DNA of 64,000 nt from JABDQW01 sp942492025 (GTDB lineage Bacteria; Pseudomonadota; Gammaproteobacteria; SZUA-229). The notes under the pieces are model-generated. The model was not told where the DNA came from and made no database searches. It was given only the letters and a program-made list of their open reading frames with translations. Shown one piece after another: positions 18,379-27,107 of this stretch; the first letter of the stretch is position 1; each line of letters opens with the position of its first letter. The DNA lies in the NCBI GenBank assembly GCA_942492025.1, contig CALODJ010000003.1:1-64000 (forward strand), given 5' to 3'. The translations under genes were made by a program, and so were the position numbers.

Positions 18379-19134
18379 TTAACGATCCCAGCGCGAAGGA
18401 TCGCTGATCGCCTGCATCTGCGCTTCAATCCAGTCACGCGCCTGATTCGTCACCTGTTCCGCTGTCTTGTCGCGCGTATTGATGACCGGGCCTATTCGGA
18501 GCGCTATTGTACCCGGCCATTTCAGAAAACTGTGCCTGGGCCAGAACTCACCGGCATTGTGTGCGATGGGCACAACCGGGTGCCCTGTTTCTACCGCGAG
18601 TATCGCCCCTCCCTGTTTATATCGTCTCTGCTTTCCAGGATGTGTGCGGGTACCTTCGGGGAAAACCACGATCCAGTAGCCATCAGCCAGCATCGGCCGC
18701 CCCTGTTCGATGAGTTGTGCGACAGCCTTGTGTCCTGCAGAACGATCAATTGCAATGGGCTTCAACATGGCAAGCCCCCAGCCAAACAGCGGTACGCGCA
18801 GTAGTTCACGCTTCAAAACCCAGCGGACCGAGGGCAGAACAATCTGTAACACCATCGTTTCCCATGTCGACTGGTGCTTGCAAAGCACAACCACACCCTC
18901 GTCGGGTATGTTTTCCTTACCTTCGACCGAATAGTCTAACCTGCAAATAGTCTTCAGCATCCAGAGATTCAGCACGGCCCATGAGCGCGCAAACCTGAAG
19001 CGTTTATCCACAGAAAACGGGAATGTGAATAGCGTCAAAAAACCGAGAATTGAAGCGCTCAGCACCATCAGGATCCAGTATATTCCTGAGCGAATATACA
19101 CTGGTGCAACAGACGCTGTTGGTAACGTCGACAT
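18379..19134 (-). CDS. plsC: 1-acyl-sn-glycerol-3-phosphate acyltransferase
   Basis: Transfers an acyl chain to lysophosphatidic acid to make phosphatidic acid, at the inner membrane. 251 residues. An N-terminal hydrophobic segment (YWILMVLSASILGFLTLFTF) anchors the enzyme. Acyltransferase motif I appears as CKHQSTWET (HX4E variant of HX4D), motif II region as LLRVPLFGWGLAMLKPIAIDR, motif III as VVFPEGTRTHPGK, and motif IV as HPVVPIAHNAGEFW. It follows gmhB by 3 bases on the same strand, the common gmhB-plsC arrangement downstream of glyS. Confidence 0.92.
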   Translation of the reverse strand: MSTLPTASVAPVYIRSGIYWILMVLSASILGFLTLFTFPFSVDKRFRFARSWAVLNLWMLKTICRLDYSVEGKENIPDEGVVVLCKHQSTWETMVLQIVLPSVRWVLKRELLRVPLFGWGLAMLKPIAIDRSAGHKAVAQLIEQGRPMLADGYWIVVFPEGTRTHPGKQRRYKQGGAILAVETGHPVVPIAHNAGEFWPRHSFLKWPGTIALRIGPVINTRDKTAEQVTNQARDWIEAQMQAISDPSRWDR

Positions 19135-19137
19135 CGA

Positions 19138-19686
19138 TTAACTGTGATCTGCGAGCAGGGAATTTGCAAGCTCTGCGAGATTGTCATAGACAGCCACATC
19201 AACAACATCGTCGTCTGCGAGCATGGCTGCAGTTTGTTCACCCTTGCCCGTTTTGACCAGAACTGGCTGAACACCTGCAGCCTGGGCCGCCTTGATGTCA
19301 TTGATGTTATCACCAACAAAGAGGACTTTGCTCAGGCTGGTCTTGAAACGGTTTCCAATTTCAATCAACATGCCTGGCTTGGGTTTTCTGCAGTCACAAC
19401 CGTCTCGGGGTCCGTGCGGGCAAAAAACCATGGCGTCTATTCTTCCACCCTGTTGCGACAGCAGCTCATTCATTTTTTGACTCATCGCCGCGAGCATTTC
19501 CAGATTGAAGTAGCCTCTGGCAATACCCGACTGGTTGGAGGCGATTGCGACTGCATAACCGGCGTGGTTCAAACGGGCAATCGCGTCGAGACTGCCGGGA
19601 ATCGGGATCCATTCATCAGGGCTTTTGATGTAATCATCCGAGTCCTCATTGATTACACCGTCTCTATCAAGAATTATCAGTTTCAT
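19138..19686 (-). CDS. gmhB: D,D-heptose 1,7-bisphosphate phosphatase
   Basis: HAD-family phosphatase of LPS-core heptose synthesis; it removes the C7 phosphate from the heptose bisphosphate. 182 residues. Motif I is LIILDRDGVINED with the nucleophile and acid Asp residues, motif II IASNQSGIARG. The zinc-binding loop of GmhB is present (CPHGPRDGCDCRKPKPGM, with its cysteines and histidine), and motif III-IV is LFVGDNINDIKAAQAAG. It starts 2 bases after the glyS stop, suggesting one operon glyS-gmhB-plsC. Confidence 0.93.
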   Translation of the reverse strand: MKLIILDRDGVINEDSDDYIKSPDEWIPIPGSLDAIARLNHAGYAVAIASNQSGIARGYFNLEMLAAMSQKMNELLSQQGGRIDAMVFCPHGPRDGCDCRKPKPGMLIEIGNRFKTSLSKVLFVGDNINDIKAAQAAGVQPVLVKTGKGEQTAAMLADDDVVDVAVYDNLAELANSLLADHS

Positions 19687-19688
19687 TA

Positions 19689-21767
19689 TCAGTCTTGATG
19701 CAGGCGTGACAGATCCGCAGCGCGCATGAACAGTGCATGCATTTTATTGAGTAATGCAAGGCGATTATTGCGCACAATGACGTTATCCGTCATCACCATG
19801 ACATTATCAAAAAATTCATCGATCGGTTTGCGTAAAACGGAGAGGTCACATAATGCGGTTTCATAATCTCCAGCATCAAACAAGGGTCCGGTCTTGCGCT
19901 TCGATGATTCCAGCGCATTATACAAAGTCTCTTCCTCCTGCAATTCAAACAGACCGGCATTGACAACCGTTGCGTCGCCCACTTCGGCTTTTTTCAGGAT
20001 ATTGCCTACTCGCTTGTTTGCTGCAGACAAGCTTTCTGCCTCAGGTAAGGAACGAAAAGCCGATACCGCCTTGATGCGCCTGTTGAAATCCAGTGGACGC
20101 GAGGGTTTCAAGGCGGATACGGCGTCGAAAACATCGACGGGTACGTCTCTGTCGATGTAGTAGGCACGTAATCTTTCCAGCATGAATTCGAACACGTCCC
20201 GTTTTACGGATGACGTATCGATGTTGTCGGAGAATAATTCCGCAGATGCATCAATCAGCTGCTCGAGGTCGAGATCGAGTTCACGTTCGATAATGGTACG
20301 CAACACACCCACTGAGGCACGCCGTAAGGCATAGGGGTCTTTTTCACCTGTTGGTTTCTGGCCGATGGCGAATATACCGACAAGCGTGTCCAGTTTGTCA
20401 CTGATCGCCAGAATCTGTCCCGTTGTTGTAGCCGGGGTGTTATCACTGGCGCCTCTCGGCATATATTGTTCGTCGAGCGCAATCGCAACCGCTTCGGCTT
20501 CACCACCAACCTGCGCATAACGCTTGCCCATGATGCCCTGTAAGCTGGCAAACTCGCCGACCATCGCGGTCATTAAATCGCATTTGCTCAACTCGGCTGC
20601 TCGACGTGCATACTCAACATTTGCCCCGAGCTGTCTCGCAATAATCTCCGCCAGCACCATGACGCGTTTTGTTTTATCGCCGATGCTGCCGAGTTGTTCC
20701 TGAAAAACAACCGTGTCCAGTGCTTTCGCATAGGACTCCAATGATTGTTTACAGTCCTGTTCCCAGAAAAATTTAGCATCGGCCAGACGCGGCCGTATCA
20801 CGCGCTCATTTCCCGCCTTGACCTTCTCGGGTGATTTACTCTCAATATTGCTGATGGTGATGAAATAATTCATCAGCGCATTGTCACTGTCGATCACCGG
20901 AAAGTATTTCTGGTTGTCCTGCATGGTCTTGATCAGTGCTTCAGATGGTACACGCAAGTATTCCTTATCGAATTCACCTGCGACAGCGACCGGCCATTCA
21001 TTCAATGCGGTCACTTCTGCCAGCAAGTCATCATCAATAACGGCAACGCCACCGATTTTTTTCGCTGTGTCAATCACCTGGTCACGAATTAACTGCTTAC
21101 GCTGACTCATGTCGGCGATCACATAGCCTTTACTTTTCAACTCACCCGCATAGTCAGCGGCATTTGGCAAGGGTATGTCTATGTTCGCGTGAAAGCGGTG
21201 ACCACGTGTTTTATTGGAGCTGACCACACCAAGAACCCTGGCAGTAATGACATCCTGGCCGTGCAGCATCACAGCCCAGTGAACCGGGCGCACAAACTCT
21301 GCGTCACTGTCGCCCCAGCGCATGCGCTTGGGAACAGGCAATTTGACCAATGCCTGATCGACGATTCCGGGAATCAGCTGTTGTAGAGTCTTGCCTTTTT
21401 CTGTGGCTCTGAAGATCAGCCAGGACCCTTTGCTGGTCTGTTGCTGCTGGAGCTCAGCCACCGTTACACCGCAGGAACGCGCAAAACCCTCGGCTGCTTT
21501 TGTTGGATTCCCATCCGCATCGAATGCTGCTTTCAGGCCCGGGCCTTTGCGTTCTATGTCCCGGTCTGGCTGAGCCCCGGGCACCCTGTTTATCAGTACG
21601 GCCAGTCGGCGTGGTGACGCGAATGAATGCACATCACCAAATGCCAGCCCCGCATCTGCCAGACCCGCAGCGATTCCCTGGGTAAATGCATCGGATAAAC
21701 GCTGCAGTGCCGTCGGCGGCAACTCTTCGGTGCCAATTTCGATCAATAAGTCTTTATTCGCAGTCAT
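19689..21767 (-). CDS. glyS: glycyl-tRNA synthetase beta subunit
   Basis: Large subunit of the alpha2-beta2 bacterial glycyl-tRNA synthetase, involved in tRNA recognition. 692 residues, normal length. It begins DLLIEIGTEELPPTALQRLS, the family hallmark. It has the HD-type region around SIGDKTKRVMVLAEIIARQL and ELSKCDLMTAMVGEF, and the C-terminal anticodon-binding part ending VMVMTDNVIVRNNRLALLNK. glyQ lies 94 bases upstream; the gap carries a remnant MITE terminal repeat. Confidence 0.96.
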   Translation of the reverse strand: MTANKDLLIEIGTEELPPTALQRLSDAFTQGIAAGLADAGLAFGDVHSFASPRRLAVLINRVPGAQPDRDIERKGPGLKAAFDADGNPTKAAEGFARSCGVTVAELQQQQTSKGSWLIFRATEKGKTLQQLIPGIVDQALVKLPVPKRMRWGDSDAEFVRPVHWAVMLHGQDVITARVLGVVSSNKTRGHRFHANIDIPLPNAADYAGELKSKGYVIADMSQRKQLIRDQVIDTAKKIGGVAVIDDDLLAEVTALNEWPVAVAGEFDKEYLRVPSEALIKTMQDNQKYFPVIDSDNALMNYFITISNIESKSPEKVKAGNERVIRPRLADAKFFWEQDCKQSLESYAKALDTVVFQEQLGSIGDKTKRVMVLAEIIARQLGANVEYARRAAELSKCDLMTAMVGEFASLQGIMGKRYAQVGGEAEAVAIALDEQYMPRGASDNTPATTTGQILAISDKLDTLVGIFAIGQKPTGEKDPYALRRASVGVLRTIIERELDLDLEQLIDASAELFSDNIDTSSVKRDVFEFMLERLRAYYIDRDVPVDVFDAVSALKPSRPLDFNRRIKAVSAFRSLPEAESLSAANKRVGNILKKAEVGDATVVNAGLFELQEEETLYNALESSKRKTGPLFDAGDYETALCDLSVLRKPIDEFFDNVMVMTDNVIVRNNRLALLNKMHALFMRAADLSRLHQD

Positions 21768-21820
21768 GATTTTTGCTTATGTGCATACGGATCGTTAATA
21801 CTTTCTTCAAACATAGCCTG

Positions 21821-21839
21821 GCCCGCATTTCTCACCAGG
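21821..21839 (+). repeat. solitary MITE terminal repeat between glyQ and glyS
   Basis: Exact copy of GCCCGCATTTCTCACCAGG, followed by GGGCGAAATGA, which resembles the GGGCGAGATG after the nested element's left end at 24915. No partner inverted repeat is found nearby. It sits in the glyQ-glyS gap, so a deleted element or a solo end is likely. Confidence 0.7.
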
Positions 21840-21860
21840 GGGCGAAATGATCGCGTATGG

Positions 21861-22757
21861 CTAAGTATGTTTAATAGGAAACCCCAACGCCTCACGCGAA
21901 TCGTAATAGGCCTGCGCTACCGCACGGGACAGTGTGCGCACACGCAGTATGAAACGCTGCCGCTCGGTTACAGAAATAGCACGGCGTGCATCGAGCAGAT
22001 TGAAGGTATGGGAGGCTTTTAATACCATTTCATAAGCGGGCAGCGGCAGGCCAAGCTCGATCAGGCGCTGGCTTTGCGATTCACAGGTATCAAACCATTG
22101 AAATAATGACCCGGTATCCGCATGCTCAAAGTTGTAGGCCGACATTTCCACTTCATTCTGATGAAACACGTCACCATAGGTGACATCACCGTGGGGGCCA
22201 CGCGTCCAGATGAGGTCAAACACACTTTCTACCTCCTGCAGATACATTGCCAGCCGCTCAAGTCCATAGGTAATTTCGCCGGTGACCGGTTTGCATTCGA
22301 GGCCGCCAACCTGCTGAAAATAGGTAAACTGGGTGACTTCCATGCCATTGAGCCAGACCTCCCAGCCGAGCCCCCAGGCACCCAGTGTCGGTGACTCCCA
22401 GTTATCCTCCACAAAACGGATATCGTGTTCCAGCGGATCAAACCCCATGACTTTCAATGAGCCAAGATAGAGTTCCTGTATATCGATCGGCGAGGGCTTC
22501 AACACGACCTGAAACTGATAGTAATGCTGCAATCGGTTGGGATTCTCGCCGTAACGTCCGTCCGTAGGACGTCGGCTTGGCTGCACATAAGCACTGCGCC
22601 ACGGCTCGGGACCGATTGCGCGTAAAAATGTGGCCGGATGGAACGTACCTGCTCCGACCTCGAGATCCAGCGGTTGCAAAATGGCACAACCCTGTTGTTG
22701 CCAGTAATCCTGCACAGTGAAAATCAGGCCCTGAAATGTTGAAACGTCGTAACTCAT
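21861..22757 (-). CDS. glyQ: glycyl-tRNA synthetase alpha subunit
   Basis: Catalytic subunit that activates glycine and charges tRNA-Gly. 298 residues. Class II features visible: TFQGLIFTVQDYWQQQGCAI at the N-terminus, VGAGTFHPATFLRAIGPEPW, then RRPTDGRYGENPNRLQHYYQ and the motif 2-like block FVEDNWESPTLGAWGLGWEV. GLERLAMYLQ supplies motif 3. It is followed by glyS on the same strand, an operon in most Proteobacteria. Confidence 0.96.
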   Translation of the reverse strand: MSYDVSTFQGLIFTVQDYWQQQGCAILQPLDLEVGAGTFHPATFLRAIGPEPWRSAYVQPSRRPTDGRYGENPNRLQHYYQFQVVLKPSPIDIQELYLGSLKVMGFDPLEHDIRFVEDNWESPTLGAWGLGWEVWLNGMEVTQFTYFQQVGGLECKPVTGEITYGLERLAMYLQEVESVFDLIWTRGPHGDVTYGDVFHQNEVEMSAYNFEHADTGSLFQWFDTCESQSQRLIELGLPLPAYEMVLKASHTFNLLDARRAISVTERQRFILRVRTLSRAVAQAYYDSREALGFPIKHT

Positions 22758-22894
22758 TAATTAATCTGTTCAATCCAAGACGCGCAAGTATAAACGCTGA
22801 CTGGTTTTTACGCTAGAAAAGGGCTATAACTAAACTATTGGATCTTTTTTAACAAAAAGTCCGTAGCGTTTTTTTACCCACAGGAGTGATCTTT

Positions 22895-23467
22895 ATGGCT
22901 CACAACCTGATACTGGAACAAACTGAAGTCGCACAGTGGCACTCGCTCATCAAGGATGCCGAAGAGCAGTGCAGCTGCAGCCTGGATGAGGCCATGGAAA
23001 GCTATCTGGTGTTCACCCTGATGCGCTTCATGAAACACCAGGACCTCGCCACCCAGGTGATGGCACTGGAATATCTGCGCACCCATGGCTTGCCCAAGTC
23101 CATGCGCATCGAACAACTGCGCAATATTGGCGACCAGTGCCTGCTTCTCTCCGGGCTTTATCCGCAACGCGCCGAAAGACGCCTGGTCAGGGTCAGCTAT
23201 TATGTAAATATGGGGCGTTCCGCCTATCACCACATCAGCGATAATGTACAAAAGTCGGCCGCAGAACTTTACCGCCAACTCGCAGAAGCCTTTGTGACGC
23301 TGATGGACCTGCTGCAAACCATCAGGGAATTCAGTTCACCGGCACTGCAGCCGATTCAAAGCCTGGAGCTATGGAGTGATACCGGCAGCAGAGGTGCATT
23401 CGATCGTTTCACGGCGCATTCAACTCCGCTTCACGAATCGCTAGTAGACCACGACATAAAGCACTAG
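22895..23467 (+). CDS. conserved-looking hypothetical protein
   Basis: Not recognised. The ATG at 22895 follows a good Shine-Dalgarno (CAGGAG, about 8 bases upstream); an in-frame GTG at 22886 overlaps that site and is less likely. 190 residues, cytosolic, no signal peptide. It is predicted mostly helical, with an early cysteine pair (EEQCSCSLDEAMESY), a HQDLATQVMALEYLRTHGLP segment and a middle LCDQ-free QCLLLSGLYPQRAERR stretch. It is transcribed divergently from glyQ and stands alone. The good ribosome site and coding bias suggest a real gene. Confidence 0.6.
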   Translation: MAHNLILEQTEVAQWHSLIKDAEEQCSCSLDEAMESYLVFTLMRFMKHQDLATQVMALEYLRTHGLPKSMRIEQLRNIGDQCLLLSGLYPQRAERRLVRVSYYVNMGRSAYHHISDNVQKSAAELYRQLAEAFVTLMDLLQTIREFSSPALQPIQSLELWSDTGSRGAFDRFTAHSTPLHESLVDHDIKH

Positions 23468-23604
23468 GCTGGTCACTCAACCGGGTCATAGCCGTGATCC
23501 GTGATAGCTACCGCAGCGTTTCGTCAGCTGACCGATCGTCAATGGTTATCGCAGTTAACATATTGATATAATGGCTATTTAGATCAAATACTGAGAATTG
23601 ATCA

Positions 23605-24648
23605 ATGTCGAATACCCGAAAAGCCTTGGCTCTGATTTCAGGCGGCCTGGATTCCCTGCTGGCTGCCAGACTGATGCTCGAGCAAGGCATCCATGTCGAG
23701 GGCATCAATTTCTATACCGGTTTCTGCGTTGAAGGCCACACCCACGCCATTCGTAAAAAAGACCGCAACAAACCGAAGCGCAACAACGCCCTGTGGAGTG
23801 CCGAACAACTCGGTATCAAGCTGCATATCGTTGATATTATTGAAGAATACAAAGACATCGTGATTAATCCGAAGCACGGTTATGGTGCCAATATGAATCC
23901 GTGCCTCGATTGCAAGATCTTCATGATCAACAAGGCCAAACAGTGGATGGAACAACACGGCTTTGACTTCATCATCACCGGCGAAGTCATCGGCCAGCGG
24001 CCGATGTCACAACGTAAGGTACTGCTACCGGTCGTGATGCGCGAATCCGGTGCTGATGACCGCCTGTTACGCCCGTTGTGCGCGAAAAAACTGGCACCCA
24101 CTCTGCCCGAACGCGAAGGCTGGGTCGACCGTGAAAAACTGCTCGGTTTCCATGGCCGCAGCCGAAAACCTCAGATCGCACTGGCGAAACACTTCGGATT
24201 TGAAGATTACGCCTCTCCCGCCGGAGGCTGCTGTTTTCTCACCGATCCAAGCTATGCCACAAAACTGACGGACCTGTGGCGAGCAAGGCACGAAAAACAC
24301 TATGAACTAGACGATATCATGCTGCTCAAGGTGGGCCGCCACATTCGCCCGAAATCCAGCTATAAACTGATCGTCGGCCGCGAGGAAGGTGAAAACAAAT
24401 TTCTCAGCGGCTATCGTAAGAACTTTACCTGTATTGAAACCCGAAGCTGCGGGGGGCCGCTGACCCTGGTCGACGGCGAGACCAGCGCGGATGATCTGGA
24501 AACAGCTTCACGCATTGTGGCCCGTTTCAGCCAGGGTAAAAATGACGCGCGTGTCTCGGTCAAAATCACCCTCAGAAATGGCGATGAAAAAACCCTGGAT
24601 GTGTTACCTATGCCGGCCTCGGAAATCAAACAGGAATGGTATGTTTAG
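23605..24648 (+). CDS. PP-loop ATPase, tRNA thiolation/ThiI-MnmA-like
   Basis: 347-residue ATP-pyrophosphatase of the type that adenylates a nucleobase or carbonyl before sulfur transfer. The PP-loop is ISGGLDSLLAARLML (about 11-25). A NPCLDCKIFMINKAKQWM motif supplies a cysteine pair and IITGEVIGQRPMSQ resembles the GEalpha-type thiolase region. A PAGGCCFLTDP motif gives two further cysteines. It lacks an obvious THUMP domain. A tusA-like gene follows, and TusA donates persulfide sulfur in tRNA 2-thiolation, so the pair probably acted together. The stop codon TAG (24646-24648) is the first three bases of an inserted MITE, so the native C-terminus may have been changed. Confidence 0.75.
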   Translation: MSNTRKALALISGGLDSLLAARLMLEQGIHVEGINFYTGFCVEGHTHAIRKKDRNKPKRNNALWSAEQLGIKLHIVDIIEEYKDIVINPKHGYGANMNPCLDCKIFMINKAKQWMEQHGFDFIITGEVIGQRPMSQRKVLLPVVMRESGADDRLLRPLCAKKLAPTLPEREGWVDREKLLGFHGRSRKPQIALAKHFGFEDYASPAGGCCFLTDPSYATKLTDLWRARHEKHYELDDIMLLKVGRHIRPKSSYKLIVGREEGENKFLSGYRKNFTCIETRSCGGPLTLVDGETSADDLETASRIVARFSQGKNDARVSVKITLRNGDEKTLDVLPMPASEIKQEWYV

Positions 24649-25123
24649 CCCGCATTTCTCACCAGGCGGCGTGGAATACTGGTAAGGCATTGGGTTTTTG
24701 GAGTGAAGCTCGGATGATTAAAAATACAGTGTGTTATTCGAGCATGCCTACCACGGTTCAGGCTGGTCTTGATTTGCATGAGATCGTAGGGTGCGCCGTG
24801 CGCACCGTGAATCTTCAGTGTGCTGGGCTGTTTCGGTGCGCACGGCGCACCCTACGGTCGCTTCGCCCAAGCTATTGCTACGCTTTTCGCTCCAGCGTGG
24901 CGCTTTCGAACACCAGCCCGTATGTCTCACCAGGGGGCGAGATGTTCACGCCGAGATTTGGATTCATAGAGGATTTTGCGAAGAAGCGGAATAACCTTGT
25001 GTATTTCCGACTGAGCAAAATGCTTTGTGGATTCAAAGATCAAGTGAGGGCTCGTCCATCTGGTGAGACATACGGGCTAAGTCCTGGGCCTGCTCCCGTG
25101 ATCCTGGTGAGAAATGCGGGCTA
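24646..25123 (+). mobile_element. MITE copy B, between PP-loop gene and tusA-like gene
   Basis: 478 bases bounded by GCCCGCATTTCTCACCAGG (24648-24666) and CCTGGTGAGAAATGCGGGC (25103-25121), each preceded or followed by TA. It shares with copy A (17946-18258, inverted) the interior, including the stretch GGAGTGAAGCTCGGATGAT, the GTAGGGTGCGCC inverted pair (24786-24806, 24835-24855) and AAGCTATTGCTACGCTTTTC. It is longer than A because a second inverted-repeat element is nested at 24915-25079. It has no transposase and depends on an enzyme elsewhere. Its left end provides a TAG stop and its right end an ATG start for the flanking genes. Confidence 0.88.
24915..25079 (+). mobile_element. nested element with variant terminal repeats inside MITE B
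   Basis: Bounded by AGCCCGTATGTCTCACCAGG (24915-24934) and CTGGTGAGACATACGGGCTA (25060-25079), a variant of the MITE ends in which GCATTTC is GTATGTC. The 165 bases are absent from copy A at the matching point. The interior has no gene. This is a second, related subfamily that jumped into copy B. Confidence 0.8.
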
Positions 25124-25365
25124 GTCACCAGCTGGATGCGCGTAATCTGCTGTGTCCACTGCCTGTGATCAGGACCCAGGACAAGGCCGCTGAGATGCAT
25201 CCGGGTGATGTACTGGAAGTGATCTGTACGGATCCGGGTGCACTGAATGATATACCGGCCTGGTGCAGAATCAACGGCCATCAGGTCCTTGAAACCCGGG
25301 AAGCAGATGATGAGGTCATCATCCGCTTGAAACTGGGTGGAGATCGGACCAGTATAAGCGCCTGA
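25114..25365 (+). CDS. TusA-family sulfur carrier protein
   Basis: Small sulfur-relay protein, 83 residues. It has the TusA core HQLDARNLLCPLPVIRTQ with the active CPxP cysteine, followed by GDVLEVICTDPGALNDIPAW and the C-terminal strand EVIIRLKLGG. It would carry persulfide sulfur to a thiolation enzyme or in oxidative sulfur metabolism. Its only plausible in-frame start, ATG 25114, lies inside the right terminal repeat of the MITE; GGTGAG just upstream in the repeat could act as ribosome site. The first residues MRAS are repeat-encoded. The native start was probably lost on insertion. Confidence 0.82.
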   Translation: MRASHQLDARNLLCPLPVIRTQDKAAEMHPGDVLEVICTDPGALNDIPAWCRINGHQVLETREADDEVIIRLKLGGDRTSISA

Positions 25366-25652
25366 TCACGCCAACTGATCACCAGATAATCAAAAACTTA
25401 CCCAATTGAGTGTAAAAAAGACCCTGTATCGGCGCCTGACTGACCGATGACCGTCATTCTAAATTATTATTAATCAACAGCTTATCATTTAGCCGGTCGA
25501 TTAATTACATTTGTCGGTTTATTTTTCAGCTTTCGTCTACACTCACAAATACCGCACGGTTGTTGTTTAATCAAATGATCCCACACACAGGACATCGATC
25601 CTGATTCCAGTTTCTGACCTGACTTCATCTGTACGGACCCAAGGAGGTCACT

Positions 25653-27107
25653 ATGTCGTTCAACGATATCTATTTGATCGTGCCGAATCCCGTCGTATCC
25701 GGCCTGATCTGGTTCTTTGTTCTATCGACACTGCTCTATTTCGCCAGAATGCCGGCACAGAAATACATTCTTGCGTTCAGTCGGGTCATACATAATGCCT
25801 TGCGACTGGCTGCAAACTCGGTCAAAACCGCTGAACAACGACTGCAGGCACGCAATCGTGAAGTGCTGCTGGAAGCGGGACGCGAGGCGACTGAACGCAT
25901 GATCGAGCGCGAATTCGAACGCGTTGAAAATTCGGTCGCCCGCGATCTGGCCCAGTACCCGGCGCTGCAGCGCAAGCTGAGTGAGAAAATCACACGGATA
26001 GATGAAGATTATCAGCAAAGCACCGAAGTCCCACCTGATCCTCCCGGCTGGTGCAAGGTGGTCGAATCTGTCGCCACAGTCGACAGCAATGGCGATGCCA
26101 TGGTTGCGCAGATACTCAAGGACATCCACAAGTCCATGATCAAGGCACAGGACAAGGCCATCATGGAACACCGGCGCGCCTGCAACGAGCGGCACAACAT
26201 ACTCAAACGCATGATGCCTCACTGGCGGTCGGTTAAGCATGTACTGGGTGAAGTCGATCACAACATATCCAGTATTCTTGAGCGTGCGGCGAAGATTGGT
26301 CGTTACATGCACGACTATGAAGAAATCCTGCGCGGCAGCGATCGCGCGACGCGAGTGTTGTCATCATCTTCGATCAGTCAGTTCTTTGTGTCAGCCTTTG
26401 TGCTCGCGATTGCCGTCGGCGGCGCGATGGTCAACTTCACGCTGATCGCGCGCCCAATGGCGGAAATGGTCGGCGGGCAAAATTTTATCGGCAGCTTCAA
26501 GGTATCGGAAATCTCAGCTATCGTGATCATCCTGGTCGAGATATCGATGGGTCTTTTCCTGATGGAGTCTTTGCGCATCACCCGTTTGTTTCCGGTCATC
26601 GGTGCACTCAATGACAAACTCAGGGTTCGCATGATCTGGATTACCTTTGGCTTTCTGTTCATCCTGGCCAGCGTCGAGGCCGGCCTGGCTTTCATGCGCG
26701 AAATTCTGATGCAAGATGAACTGGCAACCAGCGCAATGCTTCGCGGTGACCAGACCAGCGCCATTGAAGCAACCGATTTCGCGTGGATCACGACGGCAGC
26801 ACAAATGGGCATGGGATTTATCCTGCCGTTTGCCCTGGTGTTCGTTGCCATTCCGCTCGAAACCTTTGTGCATTCTTTACGCACCGTTCTGGGCATCATC
26901 GGCTCCGCCTGCTTGCGTGCGGTAGCCTTTGGCCTGCGCCTGACTGGTAATTTATTCCGCTATGCAGGCAGAGTGCTGGTCAACCTTTACGACCTGGTGA
27001 TCTTTGGGCCACTGTGGATTGAAAACACGCTCAGCAGAAAAGGGACTGCCGTTAAGCCGACAGCGCCCAAACATTCCATCAATGCAGACTATCAGGAGGC
27101 CGCATGA
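25653..27107 (+). CDS. unrecognised multi-pass membrane protein with long helical domain
   Basis: Not recognised. 484 residues after a very strong Shine-Dalgarno (AAGGAGGTCACT). One membrane helix near the N-terminus (VVSGLIWFFVLSTLLYFA) is followed by about 200 charged helical residues (35-245) likely to form a coiled coil. Helices follow near 250-275, 290-310, 335-355 and 385-410, with amphipathic stretches to the C-terminus. The coding end overlaps the next gene by ATGA (27104-27107), so the two are translationally coupled. The 287-base gap before it (25366-25652) holds an AT-rich stretch but no recognised promoter. With the VWA lipoprotein it looks like a two-component envelope machine of unknown role. 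Confidence 0.75.
   Translation: MSFNDIYLIVPNPVVSGLIWFFVLSTLLYFARMPAQKYILAFSRVIHNALRLAANSVKTAEQRLQARNREVLLEAGREATERMIEREFERVENSVARDLAQYPALQRKLSEKITRIDEDYQQSTEVPPDPPGWCKVVESVATVDSNGDAMVAQILKDIHKSMIKAQDKAIMEHRRACNERHNILKRMMPHWRSVKHVLGEVDHNISSILERAAKIGRYMHDYEEILRGSDRATRVLSSSSISQFFVSAFVLAIAVGGAMVNFTLIARPMAEMVGGQNFIGSFKVSEISAIVIILVEISMGLFLMESLRITRLFPVIGALNDKLRVRMIWITFGFLFILASVEAGLAFMREILMQDELATSAMLRGDQTSAIEATDFAWITTAAQMGMGFILPFALVFVAIPLETFVHSLRTVLGIIGSACLRAVAFGLRLTGNLFRYAGRVLVNLYDLVIFGPLWIENTLSRKGTAVKPTAPKHSINADYQEAA

Noticed and set aside
24636..25124. 162-residue open frame through MITE copy B
   Set aside because: The same peptide is seen, in inverse orientation, in copy A; it is repeat sequence that happens to lack stops, not a transposase.
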